Below are positions 36,383 to 45,473 of a DNA stretch of 64,000 nucleotides, one piece after another; positions within the stretch are counted from its first letter, which is position 1; each line of letters starts with the position of its first letter. The position numbers were made by a program, and so were the translations under genes. The notes below the pieces were generated by a model that was given only the letters and a program-made list of their open reading frames with translations, was not told the DNA's origin and did no database searches. The DNA lies in the NCBI GenBank assembly GCA_024233085.1, contig JACKQC010000002.1, positions 558,001-622,000 of the forward strand, in the 5' to 3' direction. The stretch is from Akkermansiaceae bacterium (GTDB lineage Bacteria > Verrucomicrobiota > Verrucomicrobiia > Verrucomicrobiales > DEV007).

Positions 36383-37549
36383 TCACCACAGGCGTTCCGA
36401 CGCGATCCGGGCGCCCTCGGCGAGATTGCGAAACTTCGCCCACACGATGGTCGGGTGGATTTCCTGCTCGGTGGCGGCAAAGGAGGCGAAGCCGCAGTCG
36501 CTGCCGGCCATCACGTTTTCCCTACCGACGACTTCGGCGAAGCGTGCCAGCCGCTGAGCGATCAGCTCCGGATGCTCGACCAGAGGCGTCGAGTGGGAGA
36601 TCACGCCGGGCACCAGGCTTTTGCCTTCGGGCACCTTGACGTCCTTCCAGACGATCCATTCGTGCTCGTGCCGCGGATTGCCGGCCTCGAAGAGGTAGGC
36701 GCCGGCGTTCACCTTCAGCATGATGTCGACGATGTCGGCGAGGTTCATCTCGTGGACGCGCGGACCGATGTTGATGCCGTAACAGGTGTGAAAGCGGACG
36801 CGGTCCTCGGGCAGCCCTTTGAGCGCGTGGTTGAGCGCTTCGACGCGCAGCTCGGCCCATTTCCGACAATCCTCGACCGAGAGACCGGGCCGGGAGATGT
36901 AATAGGTCAGCAGGCGCGGGTCGTCGATCTGGAGGACGAGGCCGGCTTCGACGATGGCGGCGTATTCCTCGCGCATGGCGTCGGCGATGGCGAAGAGGTA
37001 TTCCTCGTCGCTGGCGTAGAAGGCGTTGCTTTGCTGTCCCTCGACATCGGAGGGTGACACCGCGGTCATGAAAACTTCCTCGACGTTGCCGTCCGCCGCG
37101 GCGGCGGCCTTCACGTTGGCGATGTCGCGCCGGAGTTTTTCTTGCCCGCAATACCGGACCGGGCCGGTGCACTCTAGCTTGATGGGTTTGGCCACCAGGC
37201 CCTCGCGGAGCTTGCGGTGATGGTCGTAGAACTCGGGAAAAGCGATCGACTCCCGGCTTTCCACCCAGAGATCCTCGCCCTGGTTTTCGCTCGGCGAGAA
37301 TCCCTCGAGCCGTTCGGCGATGTAGGTGAGAAAGCTCGATTTGCTCTGCTCGCCGTCGCAGACGACGTCGATGCCCGCCTCGGCCTGCCGTTTCACGATC
37401 TCGGCGACGGCGTCGCGGACGGACGTTTCGAACAGCCCGGTGTCGTAGTCCTCGCCGCGTTCCTTGGCGAAGAGCAGCCGGAGCACGTCGTCCGGCCGGG
37501 CGAGGCTGCCGACATGGGTGGTGAGAATGCGGTCGGTGCTGGTTTTCAT
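36383..37549 (-). CDS. MetE C-terminal-like (cobalamin-independent) methyltransferase family protein
   Basis: 388 residues in the TIM-barrel family of vitamin-B12-independent methionine synthase. Seen are an N-terminal HVGSLARPDDV, the segment GIDVVCDGEQ, a zinc-site candidate FHTCYGIN (His-x-Cys), and GSDCGFAS near the end, the second Cys. These match stand-alone MetE C-terminal homologues that use diverse methyl or alkyl donors, so homocysteine methylation is only one possibility. The gene follows the NRAMP-like transporter gene with a 14-base gap. Confidence 0.85.
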   Translation of the reverse strand: MKTSTDRILTTHVGSLARPDDVLRLLFAKERGEDYDTGLFETSVRDAVAEIVKRQAEAGIDVVCDGEQSKSSFLTYIAERLEGFSPSENQGEDLWVESRESIAFPEFYDHHRKLREGLVAKPIKLECTGPVRYCGQEKLRRDIANVKAAAAADGNVEEVFMTAVSPSDVEGQQSNAFYASDEEYLFAIADAMREEYAAIVEAGLVLQIDDPRLLTYYISRPGLSVEDCRKWAELRVEALNHALKGLPEDRVRFHTCYGINIGPRVHEMNLADIVDIMLKVNAGAYLFEAGNPRHEHEWIVWKDVKVPEGKSLVPGVISHSTPLVEHPELIAQRLARFAEVVGRENVMAGSDCGFASFAATEQEIHPTIVWAKFRNLAEGARIASERLW

Positions 37550-37563
37550 TTTTGGAAAGGAAA

Positions 37564-39258
37564 TCAGGGCGAGGCGGGCGGGTTTGCCCGGCGTTTTCGG
37601 AGAAAAAACACGAGCAGGGCTCCACCGGCAAGCATTCCGGCGAGACCCGTCGCCAAGTGGCGAACGGCGATGCCGGTGCCGGGAAGCACGGCGGTGTCGT
37701 TGAGAATGGAAATCGCCGCGCCGGTCAGCGACAGGGCGATGGCGATGGTCATGAGGACATTCCAGGCCACGCGTCTACCGCCGGCGGGCATGGCGTCGCC
37801 GAGAAGCCGGCGATGGTTCATCAGGAAAAAGAAGCCGATGTAGGCGATGGGCAGCAGGACCATGCCGAAGCGGCTGGTCGGCACTGCGAGATAGAATTGG
37901 GCCTTGCCCGACCACAGATAGAGCGCGCCGAAGACGCCCGAGACCGCCGGGAGCAGCGCGCCGACCCGATACAACCACCCCCGCGACGGCCGGCCGAACA
38001 TCTCGCACACGGTGAATCCGTTGATCAGCATGAGAATGACGATGCTCGACACGGCCATCCCCACCACGCCAATGCCGAAGACCGTCTGCGACCAGCCCTC
38101 GCCGGCGAGCGCCTTCAGCGAATCGGCCAGGGCGAAAGCGTCGCGCTGGATGAGCGTCGCGGCCAGCACGCGGTCGGCCTCGGGCAGCGTCGCGAATTTC
38201 TCCGGATCGCAGGCTTCCCCGTTCGATCTCAGGAGCGCGGAAAGGTTCGCCTCGTATTCGACGCGGAGTTTCGCCGGGACCCCGGCCGACGTGCGCCCCT
38301 CGATCAGGCCCGGTTCCGGTTTCCCATGAAACTGCGCCGCCGCCGCGATGACCACGCAGCTCGTCGCCAGGACGAAGGGCACGAACAGGCCCGTGGCCAG
38401 ATCGAAGCGCGCCAGGCCGCGAAAATCGCGATCCCAGCCGCGTTTCCGCATCGAGTAAGGCAGCAGAAAGGTCATGTTGATCCCCACCGCCGTCGCCGCC
38501 GCCGCCACCATCCGGTCGCGCTGCGCGGAGACGACCGTGCGATGCCAGTATTCCGGGTCGGACGAAGCCGCGATCGGCCCCCGGAGCGATTCCGCGGGCT
38601 CGAAGATCAGGCCGGGCCGGGGAAGGAAACCGGCCGCGATTTCGCCCCAGGGCAGGCCCGCTGGGCCGAGCGACAGGATCGCCACCACCCCGAAAAAGCT
38701 CAGCACCACCACGGCGACCATGCCCTTCAGGAGCAGGTCGAAGATCCGGTATCCCCGCGCGCTCGAATCGTAGAGCCAGACGATCAGCCCCGACACCGCG
38801 GCGAGGCACAGAGCGACGAGGGCCTTGTTGTCTTCTCCCGGGAGAATGCCGAGATTCTGCCGCAGAGCGGCGCCTCCGAGGGAAAACTGCGGCATGGCCC
38901 AGACGAGGTTCGCCATCAGGGTGGCCACGATCCACGCCCAGCCCAGCACCGGGTTCACCCGCCGATTGAGGGCGCGAAAGGGCGCCTCCCCGGTCGAGAG
39001 CGTCACGTGGGCGATCGCGCTGAGCATCACGATGCCGAAAAGCATCATCAATGGCTGGAGCCACATCATCTCGTAGCCGCCGATGATTCCCAGGTAAAGG
39101 CTGCCCGCCAGCGAACCGCCTCCGAGCGTGACGGCGCTCTGGAGCCAGCCGGGTCCGGAGAGCCTCAGGAAAGCCAGCGCCGTCGCCGTCGGCCCCCGAG
39201 CCGCGGCCTCCCGCAACCGTTGCCGTTGCCGCTCCAGGTTTGCGTCCGAGTCCGCCAT
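37564..39258 (-). CDS. NRAMP-like multi-spanning transporter
   Basis: 564 residues with about eleven membrane helices. The opening GPGWLQSAVTLGGGSLAGSL resembles the first helix of NRAMP divalent-metal transporters, but the canonical DPGN and MPH motifs are not obvious, so it belongs to a diverged branch. An unusual soluble stretch of about 80 residues lies around residues 310-390. It probably moves a metal ion or small solute across the inner membrane. The gene is upstream of the MetE-like gene in the same orientation, likely one operon. Confidence 0.7.
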   Translation of the reverse strand: MADSDANLERQRQRLREAAARGPTATALAFLRLSGPGWLQSAVTLGGGSLAGSLYLGIIGGYEMMWLQPLMMLFGIVMLSAIAHVTLSTGEAPFRALNRRVNPVLGWAWIVATLMANLVWAMPQFSLGGAALRQNLGILPGEDNKALVALCLAAVSGLIVWLYDSSARGYRIFDLLLKGMVAVVVLSFFGVVAILSLGPAGLPWGEIAAGFLPRPGLIFEPAESLRGPIAASSDPEYWHRTVVSAQRDRMVAAAATAVGINMTFLLPYSMRKRGWDRDFRGLARFDLATGLFVPFVLATSCVVIAAAAQFHGKPEPGLIEGRTSAGVPAKLRVEYEANLSALLRSNGEACDPEKFATLPEADRVLAATLIQRDAFALADSLKALAGEGWSQTVFGIGVVGMAVSSIVILMLINGFTVCEMFGRPSRGWLYRVGALLPAVSGVFGALYLWSGKAQFYLAVPTSRFGMVLLPIAYIGFFFLMNHRRLLGDAMPAGGRRVAWNVLMTIAIALSLTGAAISILNDTAVLPGTGIAVRHLATGLAGMLAGGALLVFFLRKRRANPPASP

Positions 39259-39555
39259 CGGCGCATGATCCGATTCGGCGGCGCCGGGCGCCAGAAAAAT
39301 CGGAGTTCATGCCGGGACAAGCCAATCCGCCGGGCGAGGACTCACGACGCGGGGCAAGGAAACGAACAGCGGAGTAGAAAGTTACTCCCTTTGGTTTCTG
39401 CCGCCACCTTTGGATCCCGCCGGCCGGGCTTTTGCGAAGCCTTCTTTTCTAAAATGGGAAAGCAATCTCTCGGATTTCGCCCTCAATTCCCTTCGTTCCT
39501 TGAGAGCTTCCTGCCTTCGATCTTCTTGAATTCCCTGAATCCAGATGGGGCCCCC

Positions 39556-40362
39556 TCAGGTAACCTCCGTCGCTCCGTCGGCGTGAAACGTTACCGTTGG
39601 CGGTTGAACCAAGGCTTCACCGAACCCTCCTTCGAATAGCCGTTTGTCGTTTTTCTCGGCGGTGAACAAGTCCGCGCAGCGGATATCTTTGGTCTCGACG
39701 TCATAGAAAATGGATCCCTCAGCCGTTGCGATCCTAAGCTCATCTGGATCACCCAGATGGCGAACAACCAATGCGTTTCCCGTCGCGCTAATGGTTTTCC
39801 CACCCGGGGTTTCGATTAATTCAACGTGATCGCCTCGAATCAAGAGGTCGTCGCCAATCCATATTTCTCCGAGATGGCTACAGCGTACTCTTTTGAAGAA
39901 CCAGCCAACCTTGGTGCCAAGTCCCGGTGGGGATTCGGTACCGGTTTGTCCCATGAAAAACCCAGCAACCCACCCGGATGGCAATTCCAGAATGTATCCG
40001 AATCCTGGCTCCCGAATTAATTCGCTCTTCGTGAATTTGGAAATGTCTTCAAGGGTCGAATTCACACTCAATCCATTTTCCGTTTCGAATCCCGGATCCT
40101 TTGTGGAGATCGAAACAACTCGTCTCTCATCGCCCAAGGCAATGGAATAGACGACACCATTTACTGAAATCTCACACGCTGGGAAGACTCCGGCACTTGA
40201 GACCATTTCAAAAACTGTGGCTTCAGTTTCGAACTGGAACACCTCACAGAGCTCTGGAAGCTTCTGGAATACGATTTGATTTCCTTGGCGTGAAGAACCC
40301 GGGCTGCACGCTCGGACAAAGAGCGTGAAAATAAGTAAGGGTGCGTAGTGAATTCGTTTCAT
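39556..40362 (-). CDS. Hypothetical exported protein
   Basis: 268 residues with a signal sequence (MKRIHYAPLLIFTLFVRACS) whose Cys at 19 could be a lipobox. The remainder looks all-beta with no family I recognise. Base composition is less GC-rich than the surrounding core genes, hinting at recent acquisition. About 300 bases upstream of the transporter gene start and this gene's end hold nothing recognisable. Confidence 0.6.
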   Translation of the reverse strand: MKRIHYAPLLIFTLFVRACSPGSSRQGNQIVFQKLPELCEVFQFETEATVFEMVSSAGVFPACEISVNGVVYSIALGDERRVVSISTKDPGFETENGLSVNSTLEDISKFTKSELIREPGFGYILELPSGWVAGFFMGQTGTESPPGLGTKVGWFFKRVRCSHLGEIWIGDDLLIRGDHVELIETPGGKTISATGNALVVRHLGDPDELRIATAEGSIFYDVETKDIRCADLFTAEKNDKRLFEGGFGEALVQPPTVTFHADGATEVT

Positions 40363-40461
40363 TTCCGTCTTTCGGAATAACGGAGAAGTAATTCCACAAA
40401 CTTCTGGAAAGCGCCTCTTTATTCCACCGCTGAAGTTAGACCGATGATCGCTATTTCCGAT

Positions 40462-40824
40462 TCACCCTGAGCGGGCGAAGGTGCGCCGTCTGAAAAAGCG
40501 GAAAAAACGCCGAACCGCGAAAAACAAAATGAAGTAGATCGCCGCGGAAACCACGGATCCAAGAATCTGAAATGAAAAAGTAAAGAACCAACGTCGAATC
40601 GGCCAATGGCCCTTTGAGCTCGACGCCCGCGGATCGTGAAGGCCGGCAAAACCCCACCATGGTTGAAGCTCAAGTGCCCATTCCGCGAAATTTTCAGTGA
40701 TCTTAGATGGGTATTCCACCGAGTGATTCTGGATCATATAATGGAAACCCGCGCTCATTCTCACAAATTGATTAATCGAGACAAAACCAACGGTTAAGAG
40801 GATAAAAGAGATGGTGCCTTTCAC
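40462..40824 (-). CDS. Small hypothetical membrane protein
   Basis: 120 residues, starting with GTG at 40824. It has an N-terminal hydrophobic segment (FILLTVGFVSINQF) and a second near the C-terminus (FQILGSVVSAAIYFILFF), separated by a soluble, Trp-containing region and ending in Arg/Phe-rich sequence. No family is recognised. Low GC like its neighbour at 39.6-40.4 kb. Confidence 0.5.
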   Translation of the reverse strand: MKGTISFILLTVGFVSINQFVRMSAGFHYMIQNHSVEYPSKITENFAEWALELQPWWGFAGLHDPRASSSKGHWPIRRWFFTFSFQILGSVVSAAIYFILFFAVRRFFRFFRRRTFARSG

Positions 40825-40879
40825 GTGTTTCTCCGGAGAACCAATTTAGAACCGCGTTCATTTTGCGCCGGCAAAGCCC

Positions 40880-40936
40880 GTATGGAAAGAAAAACCGAAA
40901 AAGACGACGCGGGCCGCACGAAAATCACCGGCCCGC
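40880..40936 (-). terminator. Probable terminator of the LVIVD gene
   Basis: On the minus strand an 8-bp stem (GCGGGCCG with CGGCCCGC, 12-base loop) is followed by TCTTTTTCGGTTTTTC. It starts about 10 bases after the stop codon of the LVIVD protein gene. Confidence 0.7.
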
Positions 40937-40945
40937 CACCCACCC

Positions 40946-43003
40946 TCATTTCTCCATGAAAAGGCCGAGGTGGCCCGCCGGAATGATCATCTTCCCGTGG
41001 TGAAACACGACGCGGTCGCAGTTGCCGCGAGACAGGTCGTAGCAGCGGTCCGCGACCACGACCGGGGTCTCCGGCGTGGACAGATCGAGCGTCACCACCT
41101 TTCCGTCGCGGCGCGAGGCGAGCGCGACCAGGTTTCCGTGGACGGTGGGAATCCCGGCGATCGGGAAATCGGCGAGGGTGCCTTGAACCTCGACGAGTTT
41201 CGGTTCCCCGGGCGACTTCGGGTCGAGGAGCGCGAGCCGCCCCCCGCGCGCCGGGAACACGAAGCGACCGTCGTCCAACCGGTCGATCCCGTCCAACTGG
41301 CTGCCCTGCGGCGGATTCCCGGCGCTCAACCGGGCGGGCGCGGCGCCGTTGAGATCGTACCAGGCGATTCCGCGCGAGTGCCAGTTGACCGGGAACACCC
41401 CGTCCCGATCCCGCGTCGGAAACATGTCGCCGTAGAGAATGCCGCCGGCGCCGTCACCGAAAACCGGCTTCAAATTCGTCAAATCCGCCGCGTCCAGAAT
41501 GGAGAACCGGCCCGTGCCGCCACTGACCGCGAGAAACCGGCCGTCCCGGAAGGGGTGCACGATCTGAACACTTTGGTTCCCGTCCACCGGACCGCGCCCG
41601 ATCTCGGTCAGATCGCCGTCGGGCGCGATCCGGTAAATGGCGAGGTCCCCGTCATTTTCCGCCGAAAAAAGCGTGTCGCCCTGAATGCAGACATCATAGA
41701 CGCAGTCGCGTTCCCAGGTCCGGCGTTCCTCGAGCCCGTCCGCGCCGATGCCGAACAGCTTCAGCCCGCCATGCGAGGCCGCGACGTAGGCGAAGTCGTC
41801 CTTCACCGCGACGCGGCGAACCTGGCAGTCTGGATCGCGGCGCCACAGGCGCGGGTCCGCCGTTTCCGGGGACGCCGCGTCGGGAATCTCGAATGCCAAC
41901 TCCGGCCGGGCCTGCTTGTGCGCGGCCGGGACGCGGACCACATGGATCCCCGTCGTCAATCCGGCGATATAGACCACCCCGTCGCCGGTCGCCAGGCTGG
42001 CGCAACAGTCGTGGCTTAGCTTACGATCGTCCGGGACCTTCCACCGGTAAACCGGCGGCGGCAGTTCGAGATGGCCGAGCCCCCTCAGGCGCGCAGGATC
42101 GGACGCGTCGACCACGTAGAAGCCATTGTGACTGTCGACGCAGAACAACGTGTCGCCGCACACGCGGGGGGTCCAGTAGTCGTTGTCCCGGGGCAGGAAA
42201 CGCGGGAATTTGAAGACCCCGACTTTCTTCGGATTCCCGGGGTCGGCCACGTCGAAAATCTCGACCCCGCGGCCGTTGCCGGGACGCGCCTCCGCCGGCC
42301 CCGATTTCGCGTCGTGACCGGTCGAGCAAAAGCAGAGATTGTCCTTCAAAAACACGCCGTCCCCGTAGCCGTCCAGCGTGCCCTGAGCCACCACCCGGGG
42401 TGCAAGCGGGTCGCGGACATCCGCGATGGTCAGCTTCCCCACCGCCCAGTCGCCGATGTGGAGCCGGCCGTCGCGATAGGCGACCGATTGCGCTTCCGAG
42501 GTGCGAACCTGCGAGAGATGGCGCGGAAAGCGCGGATCGGTCACGTCCAGAAGTTGGACGCCATAGACGCGATGGGCGATGAAGAGCACGTTCTCCGCCG
42601 CCGCGATCCCTGTCGCCAGCTCGATCGTGTCGTATCGGCGGATCAGTTTCGGCGCGTGAGGATCCGCGATATCGACGATCCAGAGACCGTGGTTGCGGGC
42701 CGTGATGTAGGCCGTGTCCCCGTAAATCGCCATCTGCCGGCTGCCCCGGATTCCCCTCAGCGCCGCGACGCGTTTTGGCTTGGCCGGATCGGTCTCGATG
42801 TCGTACACCGCCAGGGAATCGGCACCCGCCGCATAGAGAAAATCGCCCGCCACCTCCACCGCGGAACAGCCGCTCGAGCCCTCCACGAATTCCGCCGCAA
42901 GGGCCGGGCCATAGGTCGCCGGATCGGGCGAGGCCGTCGCCAGGGCGGTGGTCATCGCCGCTCCGATCAATAAAATTCCTTTTAGCGCGTTGAGTATTTT
43001 CAT
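40946..43003 (-). CDS. Exported LVIVD-repeat beta-propeller protein
   Basis: 685 residues with a signal peptide (to about residue 28, ALATASPD). The body has repeated units such as GLWIVDIADPHAPKLI, GVQLLDVTDPRFPRHL and GVEIFDVADPGNPKKV, the LVIVD repeat that builds a beta-propeller. Such proteins are common and of unknown function in PVC bacteria and are thought to bind proteins or surfaces. ATG 43003 gives the signal peptide. A terminator follows. Confidence 0.85.
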   Translation of the reverse strand: MKILNALKGILLIGAAMTTALATASPDPATYGPALAAEFVEGSSGCSAVEVAGDFLYAAGADSLAVYDIETDPAKPKRVAALRGIRGSRQMAIYGDTAYITARNHGLWIVDIADPHAPKLIRRYDTIELATGIAAAENVLFIAHRVYGVQLLDVTDPRFPRHLSQVRTSEAQSVAYRDGRLHIGDWAVGKLTIADVRDPLAPRVVAQGTLDGYGDGVFLKDNLCFCSTGHDAKSGPAEARPGNGRGVEIFDVADPGNPKKVGVFKFPRFLPRDNDYWTPRVCGDTLFCVDSHNGFYVVDASDPARLRGLGHLELPPPVYRWKVPDDRKLSHDCCASLATGDGVVYIAGLTTGIHVVRVPAAHKQARPELAFEIPDAASPETADPRLWRRDPDCQVRRVAVKDDFAYVAASHGGLKLFGIGADGLEERRTWERDCVYDVCIQGDTLFSAENDGDLAIYRIAPDGDLTEIGRGPVDGNQSVQIVHPFRDGRFLAVSGGTGRFSILDAADLTNLKPVFGDGAGGILYGDMFPTRDRDGVFPVNWHSRGIAWYDLNGAAPARLSAGNPPQGSQLDGIDRLDDGRFVFPARGGRLALLDPKSPGEPKLVEVQGTLADFPIAGIPTVHGNLVALASRRDGKVVTLDLSTPETPVVVADRCYDLSRGNCDRVVFHHGKMIIPAGHLGLFMEK

Positions 43004-43301
43004 GGGCGGGTGTCCGTATCGGTGGTGCATCCGAAGCGATACCCGATGCCGGGACGGTTTGCCGGAAAAATCGGGCGCGTGAAAGAAGACGCCGGACAAA
43101 GCGGAACGGTCCTCGTGCCCTTGGCGCATGGTCGTCGCGTCCGCACCGGGGCTGCGCCACCACCCTGTCCGCCGCTATCAGGCACCCCCGACGGACGAAG
43201 AATATTTGAACGGCGGGTTCCTGTTCGAAAAAAGACAAAACCCACGTCGCGAAATCTTGGCCAGGATGGCCAAGCCACGAGTTGCGCCCGCCACCTTCGG
43301 T

Positions 43302-43733
43302 TCAAAAAGGGTCTCCACCCGGATCGCCCGCTGACTGCGGGCCGGCGGATTCGGGCGGGCGGTCTCGAGTCTTCCGCTTCCGCCGCTTCCCTGCCGCAAT
43401 CTCCTCGATCGTCATCGCCACTTGCGGCTGAGCACATCCAAAACGCTCGAGATAGAGACCCTCGATGAATTGCGGCAAGGGCAATTTCCATCTCTCTTGT
43501 TCGTGATTGGCAAGGCTCCCGAGTTTCTTGGGATTGAGTCCAAGCTCTCTCGCCATCTGAATGTGGGCATGAGACAGGCGATACTTCATTCTCGCGTCCA
43601 CCCAAGCCCGATATTTTGGCGACAAATGTGTTTTCCTGTTTGCCACTTTTGAGTTGGGCGAGCGTAAAAGGAGAGGTGGGTCATAGCCGGATTGCGGCGG
43701 AGGGTAACACCTTGCCAGTAGCCGCTCGTCCAC
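43302..43733 (-). CDS. Small conserved hypothetical protein, possible integron cassette gene
   Basis: Up to 143 residues. The central part (HIQMARELGLNPKKLGSL, then ERWKLPLPQFIEGLYLERFG) looks like a compact helical domain that I have seen as a small conserved protein of unknown function. The C-terminal 35 residues are basic and disordered. The GTG at 43733 lies inside an attC-like remnant; a GTG at 43646 would start just before the conserved part and may be the true start. The roughly 300 bases between this gene and the LVIVD start show nothing recognisable. Confidence 0.6.
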   Translation of the reverse strand: MDERLLARCYPPPQSGYDPPLLLRSPNSKVANRKTHLSPKYRAWVDARMKYRLSHAHIQMARELGLNPKKLGSLANHEQERWKLPLPQFIEGLYLERFGCAQPQVAMTIEEIAAGKRRKRKTRDRPPESAGPQSAGDPGGDPF

Positions 43734-43749
43734 AACCGGATTGTTAGCC
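43724..43749. other. attC-like remnant
   Basis: GCTCGTCCACAACCGGAT is 17/19 identical with the outer half of the attC at 47.72 kb (GCTCGTCCAACAACGGAT) and is followed at once by GTTAGCC, close to the G/TTRRRY core. The internal stem is missing. It suggests a decayed or recombined attC. Confidence 0.4.
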
Positions 43750-43796
43750 GAGTGGGCGCTGGTGCTGGTGGGTTGCCGCCTTGACTTGAGGGACCA

Positions 43797-44105
43797 TCAC
43801 ATAATTCGAGAGGTTATAATCCGACAGTGAAATACGTAGGAATCCCCAATATCAATGATGAGCAACTCACCCGGACGCCTATAGATAGGGATCACAGCTC
43901 CTCTGATATCGCTGTCAGGATAGTCAAGCCTGGCAGTTTCGTCGTCTAAAAATTCAATTTCAACGCTCACCCATCGAGATTCAATGACCTTTTTCTGCAC
44001 GACCGCGGGCGGAGCACGATATATAAATGAAACCCCTTTTGATGAATCCCCCGTAATGTTGCCCACTTCGTACTGAACACCTTCAAATCCATATTCGATT
44101 TTCAT
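43797..44105 (-). CDS. Hypothetical protein, possible cassette gene
   Basis: 102 residues beginning MKIEYGFEGVQYEVG; mostly beta-strand by eye, with no family recognised. The gene is distinctly AT-richer than the island around it and ends about 45 bases before an attC-like remnant, as a captured integron cassette would. An ATG at 44138 would add 11 residues. Confidence 0.5.
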   Translation of the reverse strand: MKIEYGFEGVQYEVGNITGDSSKGVSFIYRAPPAVVQKKVIESRWVSVEIEFLDDETARLDYPDSDIRGAVIPIYRRPGELLIIDIGDSYVFHCRIITSRIM

Positions 44106-44308
44106 AATCTTTAATATATTTAGTGGGAGCGGGACCATATGGCTGATGAGCTTCGCGGCGTCAGCCGATTCGGGTTCGGGTTTGGGGGTTGAAAGTCAAA
44201 GGAGTGGTGGATTTGGGCGCGGGATTTTCGTGGGCTATCCCGCCGGGGCGGGACCTTTCCAACAACAGCGTCGCCTTGAGGGCGAATCGCGGTAACCCTG
44301 CATTCTGT

Positions 44309-44478
44309 ATGAAAACCACCAAATCCACCACCCCCGCAGTCTACGTCGGTCTCGACGTCCACAAAAGCTCAATCCTCGTCGCCTACGCGCTTTCCGACGG
44401 CAGCGACCCGGCCGTTTACGGCAAGCTCGGCGGCTCCAACCTGGCCCTGGAACGCGGCCTGCTCAAACTGCGCCAGAA
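44309..44478 (+). pseudogene. IS110-family transposase, 5' fragment
   Basis: Begins MKTTKSTTPAVYVGLDVHKS; the GLDVHK motif is the start of the DEDD catalytic domain of IS110 transposases. After about 55 residues the similarity stops and the sequence switches into an IS4-type transposase. It cannot be functional. Confidence 0.65.
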
Positions 44479-44479
44479 A

Positions 44480-45187
44480 AGGGCTACTTTCATTTGGAAA
44501 CCATCGAACAAATCGAGCAACGCAAGGCTTTCTGGCTGAGCTGCCTGCCCGCCAGTGTCTCCGTGGTCGACGCGGAGGGCCGGTCGCTCGAGACCCTCCT
44601 GCGCGCCGCCTCGACTCGATCTGTTGGTTTTCCTCGGCTCCAAGCACGGGCACCCCTGTCGACTGGTGGCCACCCGGCTCAGCCGCAACGACACCGCCAA
44701 ACATCGGCGCCAACGTCGCCGCAGCGCCAAAAAGCACGGCCAGACCCCGTCGAAAAATGCCCTGCTTCGCGACGGCTGGAATCTGCTGGTTACGAACCTT
44801 TCCGAGGAGCGGATCGCCGCCGCCGAACTGCACGCGATTTACGCCATGCGTTGGAATATTGAAATCCAGTTTCGCGCCTTCAAACAATCCTGCCGACTGG
44901 GCCCCTCGTTGAATCATCGCAGCGATCCGTTGCACATCGAAGGACTGGTGCTGGCAAGCATGATTTTTCAACTGCTGACCCTCGATCTGCACGCCCGGTT
45001 CCGGCGCCGGGCCGGTGTGGATTGGCCGCCCAGCCTCGAGAAGCTCTCCGACGCCTACGCCACCCATCTGCAAACCCTCCGCCGATCTCCCGAGCCGGTT
45101 CCCTTCGATCCAGATCCCAGACACCTTGCCCACGACCAACGATGTCGCCCAACCCTCTGGCAATCAATCGTTCAGTCTTTAGGTTGA
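44480..45187 (+). pseudogene. IS4-family transposase remnant
   Basis: The 3' half of a DDE transposase. GYFHLETIEQIEQRKAFWLS and the later YAMRWNIEIQFRAFK, which fits the IS4 Y-(2)-R-(3)-E-(6)-K signature, identify it. The frame shifts near 44613: the first part continues in one frame and LDLLVFLGSKHGHPCRL onward lies in another. The 5' third is missing, replaced by the IS110 fragment. Confidence 0.75.
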
Positions 45188-45473
45188 TGCGATTGGGTAG
45201 CCGGTTGTCCAGCACCGCCTTGTTGAACGGAGCCGCTTCGCGGCGCCGACTCTCCTGATGCTACCCTTGCCACGCTTCGGTGACGATCTTTTCTTGGGGC
45301 GCTTATGAAAAAAAACAACACCACCCTCCCAGTCCGCCCGCCCATCCAAACGCCGCCGCCAGTCCGCTGAGTCCCCCGCGGATCTTGCCTCGGCCAAGTG
45401 GTGGCGCGACTTTCAGCGCCACCTCGATCTCGGCCGTCTCGCGCCACGATCCCGGGCCTCCTACCTCTGCTGG

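Noticed and set aside
43004..43468. Plus-strand ORF upstream of the LVIVD gene
   Set aside because: It overlaps the small conserved gene on the other strand and has no signal, motif or start site support.
45188..45300. GCCGC-TTC-GCGGC hairpin as a further attC
   Set aside because: The arm is present but no RYYYAAC or GTTRRRY core flanks it at the right distance.
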